Both the position numbers and the translations under genes were made by a program. Positions 8,267 through 16,515 of a DNA stretch of 64,000 nt are shown in pieces. Origin of the DNA: Nitrospirales bacterium (lineage in GTDB: Bacteria > Nitrospirota > Nitrospiria > Nitrospirales > UBA8639). Where the stretch lies: the NCBI GenBank assembly GCA_022828225.1, contig JAJEJG010000005.1, positions 62,001-126,000 on the forward strand. The letters are read 5' to 3'. Position 1 is the first letter of the stretch. Each line of letters begins with the position of its first letter. Below the pieces are notes generated by a model. The model was not told the DNA's origin. It saw nothing but the letters and a program-made list of their open reading frames with translations, and ran no database searches.

Positions 8267-9271
8267 TTATCCAAAGGCGATGAGTAAGCCGAAAGCAAGA
8301 TAGCACAGGCCGTTGAAAATCAGATGATAGGGCCTCAAGGCATGGGACCGTAAACGAAGTTTCAGGTATCCCGCGGCAAGAAAGGTCAATCCGATGCCCC
8401 ATAGGGCTTCTTTTCGCGGAACCCACGGCGTCAACAAGATTCCCAGGGCGGGAAGCAGACTGCCTTGAAACACCATCGCCCCGGTGATGTTGCCGAAAGC
8501 CAGGGTATCACGGCCGCGCCGCACCCATATAATACTATTCACTTTTTCCGGCAGTTCGGTCGCCACCGGCACGATCAACAACGACAAAGCCAAGGTGGAA
8601 AGCCCAAGCCAGGCGGCCAAATGCTCCACGCCGTAGACGAAGCCCTTGGCCCCTCCGACGATCAGCCCGAATCCGATAAGCAATTGCAGGAGGATCGTAG
8701 CAAAGTTCTCCGGGATCCGTAACCGGCTCAAAAACAGCGGGTGATCCGCCTCGGTGCCATGGCCCTGCTCAACCAACTTCCCGGATGCGCGAATGGTCAG
8801 CAGCAAATAGACGAAATAACTCAGGGTCAGGACCAACGCCAACGACACACGCGCCCATTGCCATTCCGAAGGCACGAAGATCGCGAGGGTCGCCAATGCA
8901 AAGGCAAAAAGAAACCAATCTAGGTCCCGGTGCACGCCGGTAGGCTCGGGACGAAGGGCTTGCGCCCACCCCCGGCGCTTGGCGGCAAACGTGCCCATCA
9001 AGAAAAACGTAATCGTCGACAGCATAAGCGGCGCGCCCAAAATAGCCCCCACTCCGACGTCCTGCCGAACCGATAAATCCCCGGAGGCGGCCAATACCGC
9101 CACCACCGGGATCATCGCCTCGGGCAAAGCCGTTCCCACGGCCGCAAACACCGACCCCGTGACCCCCTCGGAAATGTGTAGCCGTTCTCCGAGATGTTCG
9201 AGCGCGTTGGTAAACGTTTCCGCGCCGACCAGAATCACGATCAAAGAAATGAACAGAATCCACAATTCCAT
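8267..9271 (-). CDS. Ca2+/cation antiporter (CaCA superfamily)
   Basis: A 334-residue inner-membrane protein with about ten hydrophobic segments. The two family repeats are visible: GTALPEAMIPVVAV in the first half and VPVATELPEKVNSIIW in the second, each giving the acidic residue expected in the ion-binding site. The ATG at 9271 (MELWILF) begins directly in the first membrane segment and is preferred over the upstream start at 9307. The ion may be Ca2+ or another divalent cation exchanged against Na+ or H+. Confidence 0.88.
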   Translation of the reverse strand: MELWILFISLIVILVGAETFTNALEHLGERLHISEGVTGSVFAAVGTALPEAMIPVVAVLAASGDLSVRQDVGVGAILGAPLMLSTITFFLMGTFAAKRRGWAQALRPEPTGVHRDLDWFLFAFALATLAIFVPSEWQWARVSLALVLTLSYFVYLLLTIRASGKLVEQGHGTEADHPLFLSRLRIPENFATILLQLLIGFGLIVGGAKGFVYGVEHLAAWLGLSTLALSLLIVPVATELPEKVNSIIWVRRGRDTLAFGNITGAMVFQGSLLPALGILLTPWVPRKEALWGIGLTFLAAGYLKLRLRSHALRPYHLIFNGLCYLAFGLLIAFG

Positions 9272-9357
9272 AGAAAGAGATTTCCTTGGTGAGACGCCCT
9301 TTGTCACATGGCGCCGTGAACCTTGCTCACGGCGTGCAGTTGCCCTAGACTATCGTC

Positions 9358-9510
9358 ATGAGCGATGAGACGGGAATCGTCCTGGGTTGTCTGGCCGGGC
9401 TGCTGGCCTGCCGATTCGGCATCCAATGGTGGCGCCGTCGCAAGGCGGCCAAACAAGCCGATGAACTGCTCTCCAACATTGTGAAAGGCAAAGACGCCTT
9501 TCGCCGGTGA
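9358..9510 (+). CDS. Small single-span membrane protein (not in ORF track)
   Basis: A 50-codon ORF from ATG 9358 to TGA 9510. It begins MSDETGIVLGCLAGLLACRFG, a short acidic head and a hydrophobic helix, followed by WWRRRKAAKQADELL, a positively charged juxtamembrane stretch that would keep the C-terminus in the cytoplasm, and ends KGKDAFRR. Third codon positions are GC-rich like neighbouring genes. No function is recognised, and it could still be a chance ORF. Confidence 0.45.
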   Translation: MSDETGIVLGCLAGLLACRFGIQWWRRRKAAKQADELLSNIVKGKDAFRR

Positions 9511-9652
9511 TACGGGGTCCTCGTTCGGCGACCGGGACGGGCTCACGCGCGTAGGTAGCAAACCCCGGCATGCTTTGGCAACACCGCCGGTTCGACTTGG
9601 CTTCGCGTTGTAGTCCCGCCGTTCTCTTTGTGTTCTTTGCCACATCCCGACC

Positions 9653-10471
9653 ATGAGTCAGGCCTCACAACGCGCCCGCATTCATTTGCACCGCGGCAAT
9701 CTGTCGCAGGCGCGCCATTGGTGCGAAGAAGCCGTCAAAGAAGCCCGGGGTCACGACACCGATCAGGACCTGATTGCCGCGTTAGGCAACCTCGGCAACG
9801 TGTGCGCACAACTGGGAGAATACGCCGAAGCGGAAGCCTGTTATCACGAAGTACTCTCGCTCCAACGCCGCCAACACAATCCATCCACCGTAGGAGAAAC
9901 CCTGGTGAATCTCGGCAACCTCAAAGCCGACGCGGGCCAATTCAAAACGGCCAGGGCCTATTATCTGGAAGCCATCGACGTCCTGCAGCCCATTGAACAC
10001 CACCGCGCCCTGGGCCTCCTGTATAACAATCTGGCGTTGATGGAACTCGCCACCGGGCAACCCGACGACGCCGTCGTATATTTTCAAAGGGCCCTCGAGT
10101 GCCACCGCATGGTCGGCAATGAACTAGGCTTGGCCAACACCTTCAGCCAATTCGGCAAAGCTCTGCTTTCTCAAGGAGACGTGCAGCAAGCGGAACGCTG
10201 CCTCAATAACGCCAGCGAACACTTCATTAAACTCGGGCAGGAACCCAGCGAAGCCGCGGTGCTCCGTCTCCTGGCCGATATCTACGAAACCAGAAGAGAC
10301 CACGTGTCCGCGTTGCGCTGCCTTGAGCGGGCCGTCCAAGTGGACACGCGGTATAATCTCCCGGAGATCGAGACCGATCAGAACCGCCTCGCCCGCCTCC
10401 GGGCACAGGCCAAAGAAAGTCGAATCTCGTCCACGCCACCAACGATCAAAACTGAAAGGCCAGTTGAATAG
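9653..10471 (+). CDS. TPR-repeat protein
   Basis: A 272-residue soluble protein made almost entirely of tetratricopeptide repeats. Five to six can be read, for example LGNVCAQLGEYAEAEACYHEVL, LGNLKADAGQFKTARAYYLEAI and NLALMELATGQPDDAVVYFQRAL, with the usual G/Y/A positions. It has no signal peptide or catalytic domain, so it is probably a protein-protein adaptor. Its 3' end overlaps the 3' end of the convergent SprT-like gene by 26 bp. Confidence 0.85.
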   Translation: MSQASQRARIHLHRGNLSQARHWCEEAVKEARGHDTDQDLIAALGNLGNVCAQLGEYAEAEACYHEVLSLQRRQHNPSTVGETLVNLGNLKADAGQFKTARAYYLEAIDVLQPIEHHRALGLLYNNLALMELATGQPDDAVVYFQRALECHRMVGNELGLANTFSQFGKALLSQGDVQQAERCLNNASEHFIKLGQEPSEAAVLRLLADIYETRRDHVSALRCLERAVQVDTRYNLPEIETDQNRLARLRAQAKESRISSTPPTIKTERPVE

Positions 10472-11135
10472 GGCCGCCCAGCTTACTGCGCCCTCTCCTC
10501 CTGGAAGACGGCTGGGGTTGGCCGTCCTGGTCGTGACTCCCTCTCCCACTGGGAGGGGGCTGGGGTGAGGGCTCCCCTCCGGTGTTGCGGTCAACAATTT
10601 CCTGAAGAGGACCCCGGCACAACCCGCAACGATGCCGCTTTGTTGTAAGTGTGTGGCGTTGGCGATGATACGCGTGTCCGCACCAAGAACAACGCCACGT
10701 AAAATTCACGGAGGCCCGGGCGTCATCGCCAAGCGTATGATAAATCGTGATCCCCAAGCCATCGGCGTTCATCAGGGCCATGATCCGCCGAAACTCCCTC
10801 CCATGCGACGGACACCATTTCTTCACGTCAAACTGCCATTGATGAATCATCTCATGGGCCAGGGTGCCCCGGATCTCTTCAAAGGGTTGCCCGGACAGAA
10901 GCGGTACCGACAAGCGAATCACGCGCCCCTTGCCATGCCGTTCTTCAGGATCCACCCAGGAAATACGCGGACCCGTCCGGCTGCGGAAGAGACCGGCCGA
11001 AGCCGTCAGGCGGTTACTCCATTGAATCTCAATGGCCGACAGGCGGTTCTGGAAATACGAGCCATTCAACTCGCGCCAGATCGCCTGCAGATGTTCGACT
11101 GAAAGGGGAACGTTGATTGGAGTACGACGAGCCAT
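10446..11135 (-). CDS. SprT-like zinc metallopeptidase with repeat-derived C-terminus
   Basis: A 229-residue protein. The zinc-peptidase motif is LAHEMIHQWQF (HExxH) with a following SHGREF, and a zinc ribbon follows as CSWCGH and CGLCRG. This matches the SprT/Spartan-like family; Spartan in eukaryotes cleaves DNA-protein cross-links, while bacterial roles are poorly known. The ATG at 11135 follows GAGGGAC. The last ~40 residues (GEPSPQPPPSGRGSH onward) are encoded by a dispersed palindromic repeat, so the natural C-terminus was probably extended or replaced by a repeat insertion. Confidence 0.85.
   Translation of the reverse strand: MARRTPINVPLSVEHLQAIWRELNGSYFQNRLSAIEIQWSNRLTASAGLFRSRTGPRISWVDPEERHGKGRVIRLSVPLLSGQPFEEIRGTLAHEMIHQWQFDVKKWCPSHGREFRRIMALMNADGLGITIYHTLGDDARASVNFTWRCSWCGHAYHRQRHTLTTKRHRCGLCRGPLQEIVDRNTGGEPSPQPPPSGRGSHDQDGQPQPSSRRRGRSKLGGPIQLAFQF
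10539..10571. repeat. Dispersed palindromic repeat (CCCTCTCCC/GGGAGGGGG type), copy 1
   Basis: The sequence CTCCCTCTCCCACTGGGAGGG and the following GGCTGGGGTGAGGG form nested dyads. The same motif recurs at 11274, 26692, 56385 and 60069. Here it lies inside the 3' end of the SprT-like gene. Confidence 0.75.
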
Positions 11136-11273
11136 GTCCCTCAACTGCAATCTTCATGGAGTCTGAAGCCACGCTATGGTACCATGATTACCGGCTAAAC
11201 CAAAGCCTGCCCTGAGCGTAGCGCCAGCGAAGTCGAAGGGCTCCGTGCCGACCGTTTATTCTCCTCCCTTTTA

Positions 11274-11311
11274 CACCCTCTCCCCCGGCGGGAGAGGGCT
11301 GGGGTGAGGGG
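11274..11311. repeat. Dispersed palindromic repeat, copy 2
   Basis: CACCCTCTCCCCCGGCGGGAG followed by AGGGCTGGGGTGAGGGG. It sits directly upstream of tadA, and an associated CCTGAGCG...CGAAGTCGAAGGG repeat lies just to its left (11208-11242). Confidence 0.78.
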
Positions 11312-11338
11312 AACGAGAGCATTTACCGGAGAAACGTC

Positions 11339-11842
11339 ATGGTCCTCGAAACGACAACGAATCACCATCTCCTGTCCGATGAAGCCTACATGCACGAAGC
11401 GTTGCGACAAGCGGAGCAAGCGGCATCCGAAGGCGAGGTCCCCGTCGGGGCGATTCTCGTGCATGAAAATACCATCGTGGCCATGGGACGAAACGCCAGA
11501 GAACGCCGACAGGATCCGACGGCTCATGCGGAACTCATCGTGATCCGGGAAGCCGCGGAAAAGTTGCAATCCTGGCGATTAACTGGCACAACCCTATACG
11601 TGACGCTGGAACCCTGCCTCATGTGTGCCGGCGCCATGCTGCAAGCACGGATTCCTCGTTTGGTCTTCAGCACCTGGGACCCCAAAGCCGGGGCTTGCGG
11701 GTCCCTGTTTACGCTCCATGAGGACAACCGCTTGAATCACCAAATCGCCGTCACGCACGGCATATTGGAAAACGAGAGTCGCGACCTGCTGCAACGCTTC
11801 TTTCAACGGCTCAGGCAGGACCAGCCCCTCACCATGACCTGA
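11339..11842 (+). CDS. tadA: tRNA-specific adenosine deaminase TadA
   Basis: A 167-residue CDA-fold enzyme. The zinc and catalytic motifs are TAHAELIVI (HAE) and PCLMCAGAM (PCxxC), and the overall length and the segment VPVGAILVHENTIVAMGRN fit TadA. It converts adenosine 34 to inosine in tRNA-Arg(ACG) and is normally essential. It lies 16 bp upstream of the tRNA-Ser gene. GGAG sits eight bases before the ATG. Confidence 0.94.
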   Translation: MVLETTTNHHLLSDEAYMHEALRQAEQAASEGEVPVGAILVHENTIVAMGRNARERRQDPTAHAELIVIREAAEKLQSWRLTGTTLYVTLEPCLMCAGAMLQARIPRLVFSTWDPKAGACGSLFTLHEDNRLNHQIAVTHGILENESRDLLQRFFQRLRQDQPLTMT

Positions 11843-11858
11843 AAGCCTACCGATATAC

Positions 11859-11946
11859 GGAGAGGTGCGAGAGTGGCCGAATCGGGCGGTCTCGAAAACC
11901 GTTGACCGGCAACGGTCCGTGGGTTCGAATCCCACCCTCTCCGCCA
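11859..11946 (+). tRNA. tRNA-Ser (anticodon CGA)
   Basis: The acceptor stem GGAGAGG pairs with CCTCTCC and is followed by G and an encoded CCA. The D-arm region is GAGAGTGGCCGAATCGGGC, the anticodon loop is CTCGAAA with anticodon CGA at 11893-11895, a long variable arm (TTGACCGGCAACGGTCC) marks it as a class II tRNA, and the T-loop is GTTCGAATC. It reads UCG serine codons. Its 3' end is duplicated at 12134-12153, so it is the likely insertion point of the island that follows. Confidence 0.95.
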
Positions 11947-11949
11947 TAA
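11930..11949 (+). other. Candidate attachment site within the tRNA-Ser 3' end
   Basis: The 20 bases TCCCACCCTCTCCGCCATAA cover the end of the T-arm, the acceptor strand and CCA. They are repeated exactly at 12134-12153. Duplication of a tRNA 3' end is the usual footprint of tyrosine-recombinase integration. Confidence 0.55.
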
Positions 11950-12007
11950 TGTGAAGAGATGTGCAACACCGAGTGTCCTACAACCGCATCAATTAGCCGT
12001 AAACGAA

Positions 12008-12153
12008 AGGGTGGGATGCGAACCGGGGGTTCTGAAGGGGGTGTTCCCCCTTCACGGGGTGACCGGCGCAACGCGACGGCGCGAGGGGGCATGGCCCCCT
12101 AGCGGGAGCGCGGACTCCGCGCGACTTCGAATTTCCCACCCTCTCCGCCATAA
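12008..12153 (+). repeat. Hairpin-rich element bounded by tRNA T-arm-like inverted ends, with duplicated tRNA tail
   Basis: The left end AGGGTGGGATGCGAACC is an inverted, one-mismatch copy of the tRNA-Ser T-arm. The right end, CTTCGAATTTCCCACCC continuing to TCTCCGCCATAA, is a direct copy of the tRNA tail. Between them are three strong hairpins: GAAGGGGGTGTTCCCCCTTC, GGGGGCATGGCCCCC and GCGCGGACTCCGCGC. No ORF is credible here. It may be a remnant of an attachment site or an independent structured repeat. Confidence 0.6.
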
Positions 12154-12173
12154 CATGATTTAGCGAACTAACC

Positions 12174-15100
12174 ATGGCTGTTCATTCCGACCTGACGTTC
12201 ATCACAAACGAAAACAGGCAGAACCTCCTTGAGCGGTTCAAGGTACTGATCAAGGATACCGAATGCTTCGACGTCCTTGTCGGGTACTTCTACACCAGCG
12301 GGTTCCACGCACTCTATCAATCCCTTGAGAAAACGAGAAAAATCCGGATTCTCATCGGCATCAGCACGAACAAGACGACCCTGGAATTCATCGAACAAGC
12401 GCGCCAGACGAAATTGCAATTCTCCCATGCGGAAACAAAGAAGCACTTTTCCGATTTGCTGGTCGGCGAAATGACCCAGGCAGAAGACAGCAGGCAAGTT
12501 GAAGAGGGGGTGGCAAAATTCCTGGAGTGGCTGCAAAGCGGGAAGCTTGAGATCAAAGCGTATCCGACGGAGAACATCCACGCCAAGCTCTACATCATGA
12601 CCTTCGTTGAGGAAGACAGGGACGCGGGCAGGGTCATTACCGGTTCCAGCAACTTCACACAATCCGGGTTGGTGGACAACCTTGAATTCAACGTGGAGTT
12701 GAAAAACCGCGCCGACTACGAATTCGCCAGGACAAAATTCGAGGGGCTTTGGGAAAACGCCGTTGACGTAAAGGACAAGTACCTTGAAACCATCAGGGAA
12801 AAGACGTGGCTGAACGACACGATCACCCCTTATGAACTTTACCTCAAATTTCTCTACGAATATTTCAAAGACGAGCTTCGCCAAACCGATGAAGTGATCT
12901 TCAGGTATGTTCCAGATGAGTTCAAACGACTGGAATACCAGGAGCAGGCCGTCCTGAACGCCAAAAAGATCCTTGAAGAGTACGGCGGAGCATTCATCTC
13001 AGACGTCGTGGGGCTTGGAAAAACCTACGTTTCCGCCATGTTGGCAAACCAGCTCGACGGCAGAACGCTCGTCCTGGCGCCACCGGTGCTTCTGGAAAAA
13101 ACAAACCCGGGTTCATGGCCCAACGTCTTTTCCGACTTCAAAGTACACGCGGATTTTGAGTCGCTGGGCAAATTGGATCAGCTCATCCAACGCGGCACGG
13201 AAAGATACAAAAACGTCTTCATCGACGAAGCGCATCGCTTTAGAACGGAATCGAACGTCACCTACGAAAAGCTTGCCCAGATCTGTCGGGGTAAAAGGGT
13301 CGCATTAGTTACAGCAACCCCGCTGAACAACACGCCGAAGGACATTTTGAGCCAGATCAAATTGTTTCAAAACGCGAAGAAAAGCACCATCCCGAATGTA
13401 ACCAATCTTGAAGCATTCTTTGGTCGCCTCGAGCAAAACATCAAGAAATTGGACAGGCAGAAAAACCGCATGGAATACATGCAAACCGTCAAGGAAAACT
13501 CGCGAAAGATTCGCGAGTCCGTTTTGAAGTATCTCATGGTACGACGCACAAGAAAAGAGATTGAAAACTACTTTGCCGGTGATCTGCGAAATCAAAAACT
13601 CAAATTCCCCGAAGTGAAAAATCCTGAACCCGCTTTCTATCAGCTCAACGCAGAAGAAAGCGAAGTCTTCAGCAAGACAGTTGAACTCATCGCACAAAAA
13701 TTCAAATACGCGCGGTATATGCCCCTGCTGTATTACAAAGGCGAAGAGGGGCCGGACCAGATGGAACTACAAGCCCAGAAAAACCTGGGTCGCTTTATGA
13801 AAATCCTGCTCATCAAGCGATTGGAAAGCAGTTTTTACGCGTTCCGAAACAGCGTGGATCGCTTCGTTGCCTATTCCGACCATTTTCTCAAAGAACTCCT
13901 GAAAGGAAAGGTCTATATCAGCAAAGACTATGCAAACAAGATCTTTGACCTTTTGGAAAAAGACGACGACGAGGCGATCCAAAAACTGATTGACAGCGGC
14001 AAAGCAGAAGAATATCCGGCGCAGGATTTCAGCGACGGACTAAAGAAGGATTTAGAGAACGATCTGAAAATTCTCAAAGAAATACAAGATCTGTGGCGCG
14101 GCGTAAAAAGAGACCCAAAACTCCTCTCTTTTGCAGAGATTCTCTCAAACCGTCTCATATTAAAAGAGAACAAGCTGATTGTCTTTACTGAATCCAAGGA
14201 AACCGCCGACTATCTAGCCGAGAACCTGGAGAAAAAATTCTCCAATGAAGTGCTTGCCTTCACCGGCAGCTCCAGCGCGGCAACGCGGGAAAAAGTCATC
14301 GAAAATTTTGACGCCCGTGCCCGTTTCCCCAAAGACGATTATAGAATCCTTATCACGACGGAGGTCTTGTCCGAAGGCGTTAACCTGCACCGTTCAAACG
14401 TAGTCATCAACTACGACATTCCGTGGAATCCTACACGGCTCATGCAGCGCGTCGGGCGTATCAACCGCGTGGATACTGCTTTTGACAAAATTTACAGTTT
14501 TAACTTTTTCCCGACCGAGCAAGCCAACGATCAGATAAAGCTCAAAGAAGCCGCCGAGGCAAAAATCCAGGCGTTCATTACTCTTTTGGGATCCGATGCC
14601 AGGCTTTTAACCGAAGGGGAAGCCATCGAATCGCACGAGCTGTTCGATCGCCTCATCTCCAAAAAGACCATTACCGGTGAAGATGAAGAAACCGAAAGCG
14701 AATTGAAGTATTTGCAGGTCATACGAAATGTTCGCGATCACGACCCGAACTTGTTCGAGCAAGTAAAACGCCTTCCCCAAAAGGCGCGAACGGCAAAGAA
14801 GTACGCCGACAAAGAAAACCAATTGCTGACCTATTTCAGAAAAGGGAAACTCCAGAAGTTCTTTCTGGCTGGTGGGGGTGATTCCAGAGAAATTGACTTT
14901 ATGAGCGCGGCCGGACAGCTTGAATCCCAAACGAAAACAACGCGCGAAAAACTGCCCAGCGACTTCTATGACAAACTGGAGAAAAACAAACAGGCATTTG
15001 CCTCTGCAACGACCGAAGAAGACATGGCACTTAAAGCCCAGCGCGGTGGCAGTGACAGTACAATACAAGTGCTCAAAATCCTCAAAGCTGTAAGAGACTT

Positions 15101-15377
15101 TCGCCAATACACCGAAGACCAGGAAGCGTATCTCAAACGGGTGATGAATCGGCTTGAAGAAGGCGCATTGCCAAAACAGACGGCCAAAACCGTGCTCAAG
15201 GCCCTGGGGAAAGAGTCCAAAACAGGGCAGCCGCATCCACTCAAGGTGTTCGCAGTTCTGCAAAACAACGTCCCCAACGAATTGCTGGAAAGTCACGTCG
15301 CAGAAAGCGCCGCCCACGTCGCCGGTCCGCGGGAAATCATCTTATCCGAATATCTGATTGGCGAAGCAGGACAATGA
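12174..15377 (+). CDS. PLD-nuclease/SNF2-type helicase fusion (restriction/defence)
   Basis: A 1067-residue protein. Residues ~1-215 form a phospholipase-D-like nuclease domain with one HxK motif (H136-K138, NIHAKLYIM) followed by GSSN at 157-160. From ~245 a superfamily 2 helicase follows: Walker A VVGLGKTY (~279), DEAH at 351-354, TATPLNN, and motif VI QRVGRINR near residue 763. The C-terminal ~250 residues are unassigned. Proteins of this type pair with N6-adenine methylases in restriction-like systems, and an Eco57I-like methylase follows two genes downstream. Its stop overlaps the Fic gene start by 4 bp (ATGA). Base composition is lower in GC than the core genes nearby. Confidence 0.85.
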   Translation: MAVHSDLTFITNENRQNLLERFKVLIKDTECFDVLVGYFYTSGFHALYQSLEKTRKIRILIGISTNKTTLEFIEQARQTKLQFSHAETKKHFSDLLVGEMTQAEDSRQVEEGVAKFLEWLQSGKLEIKAYPTENIHAKLYIMTFVEEDRDAGRVITGSSNFTQSGLVDNLEFNVELKNRADYEFARTKFEGLWENAVDVKDKYLETIREKTWLNDTITPYELYLKFLYEYFKDELRQTDEVIFRYVPDEFKRLEYQEQAVLNAKKILEEYGGAFISDVVGLGKTYVSAMLANQLDGRTLVLAPPVLLEKTNPGSWPNVFSDFKVHADFESLGKLDQLIQRGTERYKNVFIDEAHRFRTESNVTYEKLAQICRGKRVALVTATPLNNTPKDILSQIKLFQNAKKSTIPNVTNLEAFFGRLEQNIKKLDRQKNRMEYMQTVKENSRKIRESVLKYLMVRRTRKEIENYFAGDLRNQKLKFPEVKNPEPAFYQLNAEESEVFSKTVELIAQKFKYARYMPLLYYKGEEGPDQMELQAQKNLGRFMKILLIKRLESSFYAFRNSVDRFVAYSDHFLKELLKGKVYISKDYANKIFDLLEKDDDEAIQKLIDSGKAEEYPAQDFSDGLKKDLENDLKILKEIQDLWRGVKRDPKLLSFAEILSNRLILKENKLIVFTESKETADYLAENLEKKFSNEVLAFTGSSSAATREKVIENFDARARFPKDDYRILITTEVLSEGVNLHRSNVVINYDIPWNPTRLMQRVGRINRVDTAFDKIYSFNFFPTEQANDQIKLKEAAEAKIQAFITLLGSDARLLTEGEAIESHELFDRLISKKTITGEDEETESELKYLQVIRNVRDHDPNLFEQVKRLPQKARTAKKYADKENQLLTYFRKGKLQKFFLAGGGDSREIDFMSAAGQLESQTKTTREKLPSDFYDKLEKNKQAFASATTEEDMALKAQRGGSDSTIQVLKILKAVRDFRQYTEDQEAYLKRVMNRLEEGALPKQTAKTVLKALGKESKTGQPHPLKVFAVLQNNVPNELLESHVAESAAHVAGPREIILSEYLIGEAGQ

Positions 15378-16435
15378 ATTCGTTCCGTAACAACCGCCTG
15401 CGCGACCATGCCATACCCATGAGCACGGTGTGGCTACTCAACGACATCGCCGAGGCGAAGGGAAAACAGGCTTTATTCACGCGCCAGGCACCCCAAGCCC
15501 TCAAAGCACTCCGCGATACGGCCATCATTCAGAGCGCCGAATCCTCCAACCGCATCGAGGGGGTGACGGTTGCCCCGGCTCGCCTGTACCCGCTGGTGCT
15601 CGGCCAATCCAAACCCCGGGACCGCTCAGAGCAGGAGGTTCAAGACTATCGCCGCGCCTTGAACGAGATTCACTCCAATTACGCCGATCTTTCCATCGTG
15701 CCGGACACCTTGAAACGCCTGCACGCTCTTTGCCAATCCACCAGCGGCGACGCGGGGCAATTCAAACGAGTCGATAACGACATTATGGAATTCCCGCCCG
15801 GACAGGCCCCGGTGGTCCGGTTTCACTGCGTGAAGGCCGAGAAGACTCCGAGGGCTGTAGAAGAACTCTGCCGGCGTTACCAACACGCCCTGGACCAGGA
15901 AAATATCCCGCCGCTCATCGCCATTGCCGCCCTCGCCCTGGATTTCCTCTGCATTCATCCATTCCGGGACGGCAACGGCCGCGTATCCCGGCTACTCACT
16001 CTGCTGGCACTCTATCGGCACGGCTACGAGGTGGGTCGCTACATCAGCATGGAACGTCTCATCGAGGAATCTCGGGAGGACTACTACGAATGCCTCCGGC
16101 TCAGTTCCGCCCGCTGGCACGACGGCAAACACGAACCGATGCCTTGGTTCAATTTTATGCTCGCAATCATCCGCCGCGCATACGTCGAGTTGGAAGAACG
16201 CGCCGGTCAGCTCAAGGCTCCCCGGGGCGCCAAATCCGAGCGGGTGCTCGCCGCCATTCGTGCACAACCGGACGAATTTCGCCTGAGCGACCTGGAACGC
16301 GCCTGCCCCGGCGTCGGCCGAGAATGGATTCGCACCCTCCTGGCCGAATTGAAGAAATCCGGCGACGTTGCATGCAGGGGCCGAGGGCCTGGAGCTCGCT
16401 GGCGTTTTCGCAAAAATAAGGGTAGTAACGCCTGA
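15374..16435 (+). CDS. Fic-family protein (predicted AMP-transferase) with C-terminal winged helix
   Basis: A 353-residue protein. The catalytic Fic motif is complete, HPFRDGNGRVSR with His195. An N-terminal inhibitory motif SSNRIEG (S58...E62-G63) marks it as class II, where the helix blocks ATP until relieved. Residues ~285-345 look like a winged-helix domain. Fic enzymes AMPylate target proteins. It overlaps the helicase stop by 4 bp but is visibly more GC-rich than both flanking genes, which suggests it joined the restriction locus later. Three TAAGGGTA repeats span its 3' end and the gap behind it. Confidence 0.88.
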   Translation: MNSFRNNRLRDHAIPMSTVWLLNDIAEAKGKQALFTRQAPQALKALRDTAIIQSAESSNRIEGVTVAPARLYPLVLGQSKPRDRSEQEVQDYRRALNEIHSNYADLSIVPDTLKRLHALCQSTSGDAGQFKRVDNDIMEFPPGQAPVVRFHCVKAEKTPRAVEELCRRYQHALDQENIPPLIAIAALALDFLCIHPFRDGNGRVSRLLTLLALYRHGYEVGRYISMERLIEESREDYYECLRLSSARWHDGKHEPMPWFNFMLAIIRRAYVELEERAGQLKAPRGAKSERVLAAIRAQPDEFRLSDLERACPGVGREWIRTLLAELKKSGDVACRGRGPGARWRFRKNKGSNA

Positions 16436-16515
16436 GTAAGGGTAGAAATAAGGGTATTACCAGCATGCTCCGGTCCGAGGAAAACCATTTAGTCTGAATA
16501 TCTCCTCAGTGAATA

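Noticed and set aside
11594-12092. Minus-strand ORFs reading MAERVGFEPTDRC and similar across the tRNA
   Set aside because: They are antisense translations of the tRNA-Ser gene and tadA; this is a well-known false ORF type.
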